Assembly: GCA_045562555.1 (NCBI GenBank)
Contig: JBJKVO010000002.1
Span: 62,001 to 126,000 of the forward strand
Source of the DNA: UBA2588 sp002339805
GTDB taxonomy: Bacteria; Chloroflexota; Dehalococcoidia; Lucifugimonadales; UBA3495
Reading direction: 5' to 3'
Length of the DNA: 64,000 nt
The position numbers and the translations under genes are program-made. This document shows positions 50,690 through 59,915 of the stretch, piece by piece (positions within the stretch are counted from its first letter, which is position 1; each line of letters starts with the position of its first letter). The notes under the pieces were generated by a model, which saw nothing but the letters and a program-made list of their open reading frames with translations, was not told the DNA's origin and did not search any database.

Positions 50690-52729
50690 TTATATATATA
50701 AAATGATAGGGGTTACCACAGTAAACACTGGGGCAAAAACGAGGGATACTATGGCCATCAATTTAAGCAAAATATTTAGAGATGGTCCAGAGGTATCCTT
50801 GAATGGATCGCCCACAACATCTCCTTCTACAGCTGCTTTATGAGAGTCGGAACCTTTACCTCCGTAATGTCCAAGCTCAACATATTTTTTCGCATTGTCC
50901 CAGCTACCTCCGGCACTAGCCATGGTAATGGCTATCATAAACCCGGATGCTACTGATCCAATCAGCATACCCCCTAGAGCTTCCGCTCCGAGGATCAGAC
51001 CCATTGCTATAGGCATAATCACTGCAAGCAGGCCAGGGATTATCATTTCTTTTAGGGCCCCTCTGGTGCTGATGTCAACGCACCGTTCGTAGTCAGGAGT
51101 GGCTTCTCCGTCCAAAAGACCTTCAATTTCTCTGAACTGTCTCCTTACTTCATTGACCACTGCGAACGCGGCTCTTCCAACTGCATTCATAGTTAGAGCC
51201 GAAAATATAAATGGTAGCATGGCTCCGATTAGCAGCCCGGCCAATGTAGTGTGCTTCAATATATTGATTCCGCCGTCGTCGAACAACCCTGCGGCTTGAG
51301 CGAATGCTGCTAGTAATGCAAGAGAGGTTAATGCTGCAGATCCAATTGCAAACCCCTTGCCAGTAGCGGCAGTAGTATTTCCAAGGGCGTCCAAAGCATC
51401 TGTCCGCTGCCGGACTTCAGGAGCTAGTTGAGCTTGCTCAGCAATGCCTCCTGCATTGTCTGCTACCGGGCCATAGGCGTCTGTGGCTAAAGTGATTCCT
51501 AAGGTCGATAAGAGGCCAACCCCAGCCAAGGCAATCCCGTAGAATTCCTTGAGTTCATAGGCAATTAGTATAGTTGCACCTATTGCGATTACTGGTATTA
51601 ATGTGCTCATCATTCCGGTGGCAAACCCACTTATGATCACAGTAGCTGCTCCAGTTTGTGCATTTTCAGCTACATTTTTGGTTGGTTTGTATTCGTAAGA
51701 AGTATAATACTCAGTTGCTGTGCCTATGATAGTTCCTGCTATCAGACCTGTAATAATACATATGAACAGGCTTAGTCCGTCTGACATGTCAAGGTAATAT
51801 ATGATACCTCCAGCGAATATTGCGACTAAGATTGCAGAAGCAAATATTCCTTTTCTCAGTGCCCATAATAGTTGACCAAAGGTTGCATTTTCTGAGCTTC
51901 GAACCAAAAATGTACCAAGTATGGATGCTATGATTCCAGCCCCAGCCAACATCAAGGGCAATAATGCTTCTTTGCTACTTATTAAAGCCATGCTTCCAGC
52001 AGCGAGAGCTATTGCTGATATTATCGATCCTACATAAGACTCGAAAAGGTCTGCTCCCATTCCGGCCACGTCTCCAACGTTGTCGCCAACGTTGTCAGCG
52101 ATTACTCCCGGATTCCTAGGATCATCTTCTGGGATCCCTGCTTCAACTTTTCCTACAAGGTCAGATCCAACGTCAGCAGCTTTGGTGAAAATGCCGCCGC
52201 CTACTCTTGCGAATAAAGCAATCGAGCTAGCTCCGAACCCGAAACCGGCTATTATGCTTGTATTTTGGAAAATGATCCATAGTACGGTCACTCCAATAAG
52301 GCCCATGCCTACGACAGTAAGCCCCATTACGCTTCCAGAAGAAAATGCTACTCTTAATGCTGGATTAAGTCCGTGCATCGCAGAAGCTGCGGTTCTAACG
52401 TTTGCCCTAACGGCAATGTTCATTCCTATAAATCCAGCCACAGCGGAACAAATTGCTCCGGCGACATAAGAAATAGCAGTCCCTGGCGTACTAGAACCCA
52501 ATGCATAAAAGTCGATTAATACGCCAATTAATACAGCTACAATTATAACGAAAGGGAGGAGAGTTAAGTATTCCCTCTTGAGAAATGCTGCGGCTCCAGC
52601 TTTAATGGCATCACCGATCTCACGCATTCTTTGATTACCTGAATCGACGCGTAATAATCTGATGGCGGTGAATATTGCAAATAGTAATGCGATTCCACCT
52701 GATGCTAATACTAAGATTAACGGTAACAT
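50690..52729 (-). CDS. hppA: K+-dependent membrane-bound pyrophosphatase
   Basis: 679 residues with about 16 transmembrane helices. PPi-binding block GSDLVGKVEAG and the ADNVGDNVGDVAG motif are intact, with the glutamate of ADLFESY kept. The signature GNTTAATGKG has alanine where K+-independent enzymes have lysine, so this is K+-dependent. It pumps H+ or Na+ across the membrane by PPi hydrolysis; K+-dependent enzymes include Na+ pumps, plausible for a marine cell. ATG at 52729 has GAGG eight bases ahead; a longer reading to 52813 overlaps its promoter. Confidence 0.93.
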   Translation of the reverse strand: MLPLILVLASGGIALLFAIFTAIRLLRVDSGNQRMREIGDAIKAGAAAFLKREYLTLLPFVIIVAVLIGVLIDFYALGSSTPGTAISYVAGAICSAVAGFIGMNIAVRANVRTAASAMHGLNPALRVAFSSGSVMGLTVVGMGLIGVTVLWIIFQNTSIIAGFGFGASSIALFARVGGGIFTKAADVGSDLVGKVEAGIPEDDPRNPGVIADNVGDNVGDVAGMGADLFESYVGSIISAIALAAGSMALISSKEALLPLMLAGAGIIASILGTFLVRSSENATFGQLLWALRKGIFASAILVAIFAGGIIYYLDMSDGLSLFICIITGLIAGTIIGTATEYYTSYEYKPTKNVAENAQTGAATVIISGFATGMMSTLIPVIAIGATILIAYELKEFYGIALAGVGLLSTLGITLATDAYGPVADNAGGIAEQAQLAPEVRQRTDALDALGNTTAATGKGFAIGSAALTSLALLAAFAQAAGLFDDGGINILKHTTLAGLLIGAMLPFIFSALTMNAVGRAAFAVVNEVRRQFREIEGLLDGEATPDYERCVDISTRGALKEMIIPGLLAVIMPIAMGLILGAEALGGMLIGSVASGFMIAITMASAGGSWDNAKKYVELGHYGGKGSDSHKAAVEGDVVGDPFKDTSGPSLNILLKLMAIVSLVFAPVFTVVTPIILYI

Positions 52730-52784
52730 GAAATACCTCTTATTTTTATAAAGATTTCTATTTGGTGGTTTAAGACCGCGGGCA

Positions 52785-52813
52785 AGTTTACACACGCTAT
52801 TTGGCAGTGTCAA
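52785..52813 (-). promoter_or_regulatory. Predicted sigma-70 promoter of hppA
   Basis: Minus-strand consensus TTGACA (52813-52808), 17-base spacer, TAAACT (52790-52785). It lies 56 bases before the ATG at 52729. Confidence 0.7.
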
Positions 52814-52913
52814 TAATATCCAAGCCCAATATTGGTGTTTTTTAAAAGTTTTGGACGCAGTGGTACACTGAATGTTACATTTAAAGGTTTATGACTATAG
52901 GAACGGTGTACAC

Positions 52914-53678
52914 ATGGACTTGTTCGATCTTGCTGGAAAGACCGCGCTAATAACCGGAGGAAATGGGGGGCTGGGTCTTGGAATGGCCAAAGGGTTAGTT
53001 AATTATGGTTGCCAGGTTATATTGGTGGGACGTAATGAAGAGAAACTAAGCAGATCTGTCTCAGACATAAATCAGGATTTTAGTAATATGGCTCACGGAC
53101 TCGTAGGTGATGTTAATTCTGATGACGACTTAGGCCAAATAGTAGTAGATGGCTTAAATGTTTGGGGATCTATAGATATCTTAATTAATAATGCGGGCAT
53201 CTCTATAAGGAAACAGCCGCAAGACCTATTAGATGATGATTGGGATAATGTGTTAAATACTAATTTGACATCAGTATTTAAATTATCAAAATTAATGTAC
53301 CCCCATTTTGTTTCTATTGGACACGGCAAAATTATCAATATAGGCTCTATGTATTCTATTTTCGGCAGTGATTGGGTTGTGCCTTATTCGGCGAGTAAAG
53401 GAGCTGTCATACAATTGACAAAGAGTCTGGCAGTAGCTTGGGCGGAGAAGAATATTCAAGTCAACGCGATCATTCCAGGCTGGTTTGAGACAGATTTGAC
53501 GGCCTCTATACCTACCTTGGATCCAACTAGGTATGAGAAGATTTCTAACAGGATTCCAACAGGTAAATGGGGCATACCTGAAGACATAGCGGGTACAGCA
53601 GTATTTTTATCTAGTCCAGGCTCTGACTATATCACGGGGACTTCAGTCATAGTGGATGGAGGATATTCTGCTTCGTGA
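52914..53678 (+). CDS. SDR-family oxidoreductase (gluconate 5-dehydrogenase-like)
   Basis: 254 residues of the classical short-chain dehydrogenase family. Cofactor motif TGGNGGLGLGM (12-22), NNAGIS near 90, catalytic Ser in SMYSIFG, YSASK with Tyr and Lys near 158-162. The C-terminal GTSVIVDGGY is typical. Ga5DH or 3-oxoacyl-ACP-reductase-like activity both fit. The ATG at 52914 is chosen: the codons before it (from 52872) fall in the promoter region. Closely followed by a small receiver-like gene. Confidence 0.88.
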   Translation: MDLFDLAGKTALITGGNGGLGLGMAKGLVNYGCQVILVGRNEEKLSRSVSDINQDFSNMAHGLVGDVNSDDDLGQIVVDGLNVWGSIDILINNAGISIRKQPQDLLDDDWDNVLNTNLTSVFKLSKLMYPHFVSIGHGKIINIGSMYSIFGSDWVVPYSASKGAVIQLTKSLAVAWAEKNIQVNAIIPGWFETDLTASIPTLDPTRYEKISNRIPTGKWGIPEDIAGTAVFLSSPGSDYITGTSVIVDGGYSAS

Positions 53679-53702
53679 TTATCTGTGCATATATGGACGT
53701 TT

Positions 53703-53990
53703 ATGAATAACAGTGTATTAATATATTCGGATTTTAACGATGTTGTTGAAGAAGCAGTGGTGCTTTTGGAAAAATCAGGTTACATAGTTTCTTCTGCCGG
53801 TAATTTTAACGGAGCAATAGATTTGATAACGTCCTCAGATTACGAGTATTTTCTAGTGGATGATTCTGTCAATGCTACAACACTTAAGTATTTGATTTCA
53901 GAATCTCGGAGATGCCATCCAGACTCTGCTGTCATAACATTTAATGCTGTCGAATCTATATTGACTCGATTCAGACATTCCAGGGCGTAG
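53703..53990 (+). CDS. Degenerate, truncated receiver-domain-like protein
   Basis: About 95 residues that resemble the first two thirds of a response-regulator receiver: beta strand VLIYSD with an acidic residue, then VEEAVVLLEKSGY, a second strand with YIVSSAG, and FLVDDSV where the phosphoacceptor Asp is expected. The C-terminal Lys strand and last helices are missing. ATG at 53703 is used (GGA five bases ahead); GTG at 53685 adds six residues. It is 25 bases after the SDR gene. Likely a small regulator or a decayed response regulator. Confidence 0.5.
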   Translation: MNNSVLIYSDFNDVVEEAVVLLEKSGYIVSSAGNFNGAIDLITSSDYEYFLVDDSVNATTLKYLISESRRCHPDSAVITFNAVESILTRFRHSRA

Positions 53991-53992
53991 AC

Positions 53993-55204
53993 TTATTCTC
54001 TAGGTTTTGTGGGTTCTCCTATTACTCCTTTAGATATCAAGTCTGATATTGCAGATTCGGGGAATCCTAGGCTCTGTAAAACTTCTCTGTTGTGTTGTCC
54101 TAAAAGAGGAGGAGGCATTTTTATTTGAGGGGGAGTGAGACTTAATTTTAGGGGAGAATTAGGAGTCCTGAGGTCTGGGACATTTGGGTGGCCTGGTATA
54201 TTTACAATCATATTTCTTGCGAGCACTTGTTCATCTTCTACGACGTCTTTCACGTTATTGATGGGACCGCATGGAACCCCCGCAGTTACGATAGTATTAA
54301 TCCAGTGCACCGTGTTATTAGTCTTAAAAATTGAGTTTAAAGTATCTACGCAGTCTTTCCTGTTCGCGACACGATTGTCATTAGTATCAAATCTTGGGTC
54401 ATTTGTTAATTCAGGATGAGATATTGCGGTACAAAGCTTTTCCCATAGTCCTTGATTCGCGCAACCAATCAAAAAATAGCCGTCATTCGATTCAAAGGTT
54501 TGATATGGCACTAAACTGGGATGCCCTGACCCAAGGCGCGTAGGGATTTCTTCGGTGGCCATATAATTTGATGCATGATAACTTAATGCTGCTATTTGAC
54601 CATCCAATAAAGCAGCTTCGATCTGCTGTCCCTTGCCAGTATTTTCCCTGTGGTAAAGAGCAGTTACCATGGACCCGAAAGCCATCATGCCAGTAAACAG
54701 GTCCACCAATGAAAAACCAACTCGCTGTGGTTGGCCATCCGGTTCTCCTGTTAAATCCATGAGCCCACTGTAAGCTTGGATTATCAAGTCGTAACCAGGC
54801 ATATCTTTCATGGGCCCGGTTCTGCCATAACCGGATATGGAACAATATATAATTTCGGGGTTAATAGCTCGGATGTCGGCATAGCCTAACCCCATCTTTT
54901 CCAAGGCTCCGGCTCTAAAACTCTCTATAAATATGTCAGCATCTTTCAGCAGCGATTTTATAATACCAATCCCTTCTTCTGATTTCAGATTGACGCTTAT
55001 ACTTTTTTTATTACGATTGAAAGACATGAAATTTGCGCTTTCGCCACCCCAAAATGGAGGCCATTTTCTGGTTTCGTCCCCTTGAGTAGGCTCTTCTATC
55101 TTTATAACGTCTGCTCCCAAGTCTGCCAACATCATTGTTGAGAAAGGACCAGCTAAAGTTCTCGTTAAATCTACTACTTTAATATTACTGAGAGCGCTAG
55201 GCAT
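53993..55204 (-). CDS. CaiB/BaiF-family CoA-transferase
   Basis: 403 residues of family III CoA transferase. N-terminal VVDLTRTLAGPF with the DLTR-x-x-A-G motif, LGADVIKIEEP, ESFRAGALEKMGLGY, and the catalytic Asp in GYDLIIQAYSG near 140. It moves CoA between acids such as formate, crotonobetaine or carnitine derivatives. ATG at 55204 is preferred; AGGTG lies six bases ahead. It is convergent with the receiver-like gene and divergent from the ribokinase-like gene. Substrate pair is not known. Confidence 0.88.
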   Translation of the reverse strand: MPSALSNIKVVDLTRTLAGPFSTMMLADLGADVIKIEEPTQGDETRKWPPFWGGESANFMSFNRNKKSISVNLKSEEGIGIIKSLLKDADIFIESFRAGALEKMGLGYADIRAINPEIIYCSISGYGRTGPMKDMPGYDLIIQAYSGLMDLTGEPDGQPQRVGFSLVDLFTGMMAFGSMVTALYHRENTGKGQQIEAALLDGQIAALSYHASNYMATEEIPTRLGSGHPSLVPYQTFESNDGYFLIGCANQGLWEKLCTAISHPELTNDPRFDTNDNRVANRKDCVDTLNSIFKTNNTVHWINTIVTAGVPCGPINNVKDVVEDEQVLARNMIVNIPGHPNVPDLRTPNSPLKLSLTPPQIKMPPPLLGQHNREVLQSLGFPESAISDLISKGVIGEPTKPRE

Positions 55205-55269
55205 GTGGATCACCTCGTTTTCATACTAGGTTTGATTTCTTGGAACGGAAATTATAGCATGAGGACGCA

Positions 55270-56208
55270 ATGAGTGACGAATCTACAGTTCTAGTTTATG
55301 GTGGAATTAATATTGACCTAGTTACTAGGTCCGATGTGTTCCCTATGCCCGGGCAGACTATACTGGGCAATCAATTTATTACTTACCCTGGCGGCAAAGG
55401 TGCAAACCAAGCAGTTTCCATTAGTAGGCTAGGATTACAAGTTAGTTTGTTAGGCGGAGTGGGAGATGATGTTTTTGGATCAGCATTGATCCAAGGATTA
55501 GCAGAAAAAGGGGTTGAGGTTGATGGAATTTCTGTCATGCCTGGGATTCACTCTGGAGTTGCGGTGATTAACATTGACGGAACATCCCAAAATCAAATTA
55601 TTCAAGTACATGGAGCTAATGCGGAATCCACAGAGTCTGTGATTATTGACCAAATAGATACTAAACATCGTGTGAAATATTTGTTGTTGCAACTCGAAAC
55701 TCCTGTAGAAGTGTCCGCTGTTTTGGCAAATAAAGCAAAACAGAGAGATATCACTGTTATATTGGACCCTGGACCAACGAGACCGATTCCGCCTGATCTC
55801 TGGAGTTGTGTTGATTTCATTACCCCAAACGAGACAGAAGCCGAGTATTTGACTGATATAAAAGTTAATGATGTTAAATCTGGATTTGCGGCTGCCCGAA
55901 AGATTTATGAAATGGGTATTCCTTCAGTTATAGTGAAAATGGGATCTCAAGGGGCTTTGTATTTAGATCATAATCAGGAATTCTACATACCGGCAGTAGA
56001 AGTGGACGCTATAGATTCTGTTGCAGCAGGTGATGCTTTCAACGGTGCTTTCACGTACGGACTATATAATTCTTGGAGCGTAGAAGACAGTGTTAAATGG
56101 GCTGTGTGTTCAGGAGGTCTAGCTACTACAAAGACAGGAGCCCAAGACTCTATGCCTGCACTGAAAGATGTACAGGAGTTATACAAAAAGGCTTTTCAAA
56201 AGGAGTGA
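55270..56208 (+). CDS. Ribokinase-like PfkB sugar kinase
   Basis: 312 residues of the PfkB family. GGKGANQAVSISRLG (about 39-53) is the family's sugar-binding motif, with the C-terminal VAAGDAFNGAF giving the catalytic Asp and anion hole. The G-rich region and length match RbsK (about 305). It phosphorylates ribose or a related sugar or nucleoside. Start ATG with GAGGACG ahead. Followed six bases later by the Nudix gene, likely co-transcribed. Confidence 0.9.
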   Translation: MSDESTVLVYGGINIDLVTRSDVFPMPGQTILGNQFITYPGGKGANQAVSISRLGLQVSLLGGVGDDVFGSALIQGLAEKGVEVDGISVMPGIHSGVAVINIDGTSQNQIIQVHGANAESTESVIIDQIDTKHRVKYLLLQLETPVEVSAVLANKAKQRDITVILDPGPTRPIPPDLWSCVDFITPNETEAEYLTDIKVNDVKSGFAAARKIYEMGIPSVIVKMGSQGALYLDHNQEFYIPAVEVDAIDSVAAGDAFNGAFTYGLYNSWSVEDSVKWAVCSGGLATTKTGAQDSMPALKDVQELYKKAFQKE

Positions 56209-56214
56209 ACCTAT

Positions 56215-56700
56215 ATGCAGCAATCACATTCTTACTGCCCGGAATGTGGGAATACAATAGCACTAGTTGAGTTTGAACAGACTTACATGTTGAAATGCTC
56301 AACATGTAAGGCTGAGTACTATTTCGATCCTAAAGTGTCAGCAGTGTGTGCTTTGATTAGTGATAATCAGGTTTTACTGATAAAACGCGGTAACGAACCC
56401 GGTTATGGGAAATGGAGCCTCCCAGGAGGTTACGTGGACAGATCAGAAAAGGTGGAAGATGCCGTAATTCGGGAAATACGCGAAGAGACGGGTTTGAGAA
56501 TTGAAGACATAACATTATTAGGAGTATATTCGAGTACGGGGTCACCAGTGATTGTTATCGCTTATCTAACTCGTGCTAGTTCTGGGCACATAACTCCTAA
56601 TCATGAAGTGCTTGAATGTGGGTTCTTTGATTTGAATACCCTGCCTGAATTAGCTTTCCCCAGAGATGAGGAAATCATTCGATTAGCAGCTGTAAGCTAG
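56215..56700 (+). CDS. Nudix hydrolase with N-terminal zinc ribbon
   Basis: 161 residues: zinc ribbon CPECGN and CSTCKAE (about 8-11 and 29-32), then the Nudix box GGYVDRSEKVEDAVIREIRE through ETG near 70-92. This domain order is that of NudC/YfcD-like NADH or nucleotide-diphosphate hydrolases, but it is shorter than NudC. Likely hydrolyses a nucleotide derivative. AAGGAG precedes the ATG by about seven bases. The stop codon overlaps a hairpin. Confidence 0.88.
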   Translation: MQQSHSYCPECGNTIALVEFEQTYMLKCSTCKAEYYFDPKVSAVCALISDNQVLLIKRGNEPGYGKWSLPGGYVDRSEKVEDAVIREIREETGLRIEDITLLGVYSSTGSPVIVIAYLTRASSGHITPNHEVLECGFFDLNTLPELAFPRDEEIIRLAAVS

Positions 56701-56725
56701 GTGCTTGCCGGTAGGCAAGCACCTA
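56698..56725. terminator. Hairpin between convergent nudix and HMG-CoA-lyase-like genes
   Basis: TAGGTGCTTGCC, loop GGTA, GGCAAGCACCTA: twelve perfect base pairs. No following T-run on either strand, so Rho-independent termination would be weak, but position between convergent genes supports transcript-end or decay-blocking function. Confidence 0.5.
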
Positions 56726-56731
56726 AAATGG

Positions 56732-57916
56732 CTAGTCTAGAGGCTTAGGCATCCATTCTTCGATCCATGGGAACTCACCTGCAGTGCCATACGCATCGAC
56801 GCCTGAGTCGATTCTGTCTCTGTACGGGCTCTGGATTGGCTCACTGTAAGGATATATTCCTCCTTCGTAAACGCTAGGACCTAATTTGTAGTGTTTTGCC
56901 TGCCCTGGGGTTTCTACGAATGGCATATTAATATCGTACAACTCGTCTTTGTGTTTAGGTCTGGGTCCTGCTTTAGAAACGTGCCCATAAAGTTCTCTGC
57001 CAATAATATTTTCTGCCATCCACACGCAATCAATTAATTTTGAGATGTCTACTCCTGTTGGAATTCCCATATCTTCCATCATGTGAAGAAGGTCTTCAGT
57101 CGGAGCCATACCTGTAACTTGTCCATTACCGCAATAAGGGCAACCACCGAATCCACCGATGGTACCGTCCAGCTCTAGAGTGTCTTCTGAAGAAAGAACC
57201 CTCATGGCAGCATAAGCGGAGGCTATAGCCATATTCCTGCCGTTATGTAGATGCAGTCTAAAATGCTTTATTTCTGGCCACCGTTCTTTAACCCTGATTA
57301 TGCTTTCTTCAACTTTGGCAGGAGTACAGTGACTCATAGGGTCGCCCATTGCACAACTCACAACGTTGATGCCAGCTTCATCCCAAAGGTTATGCTGCAC
57401 TTCGTACATTTGCATTAATGCATCCACAGGAATCTCGCCTATGAAATTTGATCCCCAACTAGCATTTGTGCCAATACCTGCTTCTTTAATGTTTAGTTCT
57501 TGTGCCTGAGCTATTATAGGGGCCCATCTTTCCATTTCTTGCATCTGGGACCTGTTCGTATTTCTCCGAACGAACACATCGCACATATGTACTCCTAACC
57601 TAGGATATTTGTCTCGTTCTATGGTGAGAGGCGGCGAATATGCTCTAGCTCGCTCTACTCCACGTGGATTTAGTGCTAGTGCTGTATAGGTGACTCCGGG
57701 TTTTGGGGTGAATTTTGTGACAATTTCGTCGATTCTTTCCATTTGAGGAGTCCATTTTGGGCTAACAAAAGACCCTACCACGATTTGTTGTAAACCTGTT
57801 TCAGATAGTGCATCGAGTAGTTGGACTTTGTCATCCACCGATATGTTTGAATTTTCTATTTGCATGCCCTCCCGCATGCCTTCTTCTTTGTAAACTATAG
57901 TTGGCCAATCGTTCAT
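56732..57916 (-). CDS. HMG-CoA-lyase-like protein (DRE-TIM metallolyase)
   Basis: 394 residues of the pyruvate-carboxylase/HMG-CoA-lyase/isopropylmalate-synthase barrel family. N-terminal EEGMREGMQ replaces the more usual DxxRDGxQ, HLHNGRN with metal His pair is near 238-244, and GGFGGCPYCGNGQVTG near 268-283 holds the active-site cysteine seen in HMG-CoA lyase. The protein is longer than HMG-CoA lyase (about 300). Hydroxymethylglutaryl-CoA, citramalyl-CoA or a related substrate is possible. GGGAG seven bases before the ATG. Confidence 0.82.
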   Translation of the reverse strand: MNDWPTIVYKEEGMREGMQIENSNISVDDKVQLLDALSETGLQQIVVGSFVSPKWTPQMERIDEIVTKFTPKPGVTYTALALNPRGVERARAYSPPLTIERDKYPRLGVHMCDVFVRRNTNRSQMQEMERWAPIIAQAQELNIKEAGIGTNASWGSNFIGEIPVDALMQMYEVQHNLWDEAGINVVSCAMGDPMSHCTPAKVEESIIRVKERWPEIKHFRLHLHNGRNMAIASAYAAMRVLSSEDTLELDGTIGGFGGCPYCGNGQVTGMAPTEDLLHMMEDMGIPTGVDISKLIDCVWMAENIIGRELYGHVSKAGPRPKHKDELYDINMPFVETPGQAKHYKLGPSVYEGGIYPYSEPIQSPYRDRIDSGVDAYGTAGEFPWIEEWMPKPLD

Positions 57917-58089
57917 GTTATCTCCCTAAGCTAGACGTATAAATATTGTGATCATTTCAAGGGCAGTAGCTTATTGTCAGAATTTTATGAGGGTGAGTAT
58001 TTCTTGTCAAGGAATCCAGCCTCTATCGACATCTGTCATATAATAAGCTCCGTCTGAGAAAACTTAAGATTTGTTAGGAGAAATAAAAA

Positions 58090-58500
58090 ATGGCGAGCGT
58101 AAGTATAGATCACATAGCGATTCCAACGGCAGATGCTGAAAGGTTAATCCTTTTTTATAAGAAACTTGGATTCACTATTAATGATGAAAAAGAATGGCGA
58201 GAAGGCAAAGTAAACATCTTTAATATTCAAGTCGGTGACAGCAAAATTAATGTGCATCCTGAAGGCTATGTGGCCGCATATAAGGGGCCTACGGCAGTCC
58301 CGGGTTGCGGAGACATATGCTTTGTGTGGGATGGCACAGTTGAAGAATGCGTTAAATTATTGAATGATGCAGGTGTTGAGATCATCAGAGGCCCAGGCGA
58401 AAGAAAAGGGGCTCGGCAAGGAGGGATTGTCCCCGCTGTGAGCCTATATGCGAGAGACCCAGACGAGAACTTGCTAGAATGGATGATATATCAGGAATGA
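58090..58500 (+). CDS. VOC-family protein (glyoxalase/dioxygenase-like)
   Basis: 136 residues of the VOC superfamily. An N-terminal IDHIAIPTAD contributes His, an inner NVHPEG a second, and the C-terminal LLEWMIY the metal Glu, giving the bleomycin-resistance/dioxygenase pattern. It differs in sequence from the VOC gene at 17 kb. TTAGGAG precedes the ATG by eight bases. Followed 28 bases later by the second PrpD gene, with which it may be co-transcribed. Substrate unknown. Confidence 0.8.
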   Translation: MASVSIDHIAIPTADAERLILFYKKLGFTINDEKEWREGKVNIFNIQVGDSKINVHPEGYVAAYKGPTAVPGCGDICFVWDGTVEECVKLLNDAGVEIIRGPGERKGARQGGIVPAVSLYARDPDENLLEWMIYQE

Positions 58501-58528
58501 TATCCACCGAAAGATGAGATTCTAAAGT

Positions 58529-59914
58529 ATGAACATTGATAATAGATATGATTTTTGTAAAACCATAGAAGAACTCAAATTTACTGATTTAGGTACGGAT
58601 TCGATTACCTATGCTAAGTACGATTTAATAGACACATTGGGTGTGAGCATAGCTGGAGCTTCTGCTCCTGGGATTAATGATCTGCTCGGAGTATATACTT
58701 CTGTGGGTGGTGATCGTCAAAGTACGGTTTTTGCTAAGAATATTAAACTTCCTTCTATTCATGCCGCGATGATCAATGGAGCTATGGCCCATGCTTTGGA
58801 TTTTGATGACACGCTGGATTTTGCTGGGAATATTCATGTTGGCGCTAGCTTGATCCCTGCAACGCTGGCTATGTCTGATCAGGTGGGAGGTGTTTCTGGT
58901 AAAGACTTATTAACGGCGATAGTTGCGGGGATGGAAGTATCTTGTAGGTTGGCTGAAATTGCATATAAAGATGTCGGATGGCATCGGACGAGTGCTTTTG
59001 GTATTTTTGGAGCCACTGTAGCTGTGTGCAAAATTTTGGGACTAGAAGCCGAGTTAATCCGGGAGGCATTAGGGATTGCGTTGAGCCTAGCATCTGGCAC
59101 CCGCCAGTGCATAGTGGATGGAGCGTTAACTAAAAGACTACAGGCAGGGTTCGCCGCCTCACATGCTGTTACTGCTGCACTTTATGCTAAGGCTGGTTTG
59201 ACAGGTGCCCTGGATCCTTTCTGGGGCAAATATGGATTTTTTGAAATGTATCAAGGTGGCGGATACGATAAGTCAAACACTTTAGAAACATTTGGCCAAA
59301 AATATTTAATGACAAGTCTGAGCTTCAAGCCATATCCTTGTGGTAGGCCAACACATAAATTTGTATTGGCTGCCATTAAAGCTTGTGAACAATTAAGTTA
59401 TAAACAATTGGATCCAGAGGACATAGCAACCGTAATGGTGAAATGCAACGTCCAAACGTATGAGAGGCATAAACTTAATTCTGATCCCCAAAATGTGCCT
59501 CAAAATCAAATAGAAGCCCAGTTTCACGTAGGATTTTTGATAGCATCTAGTTTGGTAAATGGGCAGTTTGGACTGAAAGAATTAAACAGCTTGGAACATG
59601 GGACAGTAGCTAAAATACTAAATAATTTTATGTGGAAACCTACCAGAGAGGCGTTTGCTGGGGATAAAATTGGTGTTTTAGAAGTTCAGACCACTAAAGG
59701 GGAGAAATGTACAGTCGATATCACAGAAAGCTCGGTTGCGCAGTGTTCCTCCACGGTTGGGCAACTTGTAATCTCGAAGTTTGAGTCATGCACACAATAT
59801 GCTACCGCCAACACAAAATCAACACAAGTTAACGGGTTAATAGATATTATTGGAGAAATTGAATCCATGCAAAATTCCTTGGAGATAACAGACAGAGTCT
59901 TGACCGTTAATTAA
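58529..59914 (+). CDS. MmgE/PrpD-family protein
   Basis: 461 residues, the second PrpD-family gene in the window. Conserved parts are DLIDTLGVSIAG, an AHALDFDDTL block near 90, GMEVSCRLAE near 137 and a KPYPCGRPTHKF region near 273. The RHS of the active site includes the Asp pair of DFDDT. It is likely a dehydratase or decarboxylase of an organic acid. It lies in a run of CoA- and acid-metabolism genes and is convergent with the EVE-domain gene. Confidence 0.85.
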   Translation: MNIDNRYDFCKTIEELKFTDLGTDSITYAKYDLIDTLGVSIAGASAPGINDLLGVYTSVGGDRQSTVFAKNIKLPSIHAAMINGAMAHALDFDDTLDFAGNIHVGASLIPATLAMSDQVGGVSGKDLLTAIVAGMEVSCRLAEIAYKDVGWHRTSAFGIFGATVAVCKILGLEAELIREALGIALSLASGTRQCIVDGALTKRLQAGFAASHAVTAALYAKAGLTGALDPFWGKYGFFEMYQGGGYDKSNTLETFGQKYLMTSLSFKPYPCGRPTHKFVLAAIKACEQLSYKQLDPEDIATVMVKCNVQTYERHKLNSDPQNVPQNQIEAQFHVGFLIASSLVNGQFGLKELNSLEHGTVAKILNNFMWKPTREAFAGDKIGVLEVQTTKGEKCTVDITESSVAQCSSTVGQLVISKFESCTQYATANTKSTQVNGLIDIIGEIESMQNSLEITDRVLTVN

Positions 59915-59915
59915 T

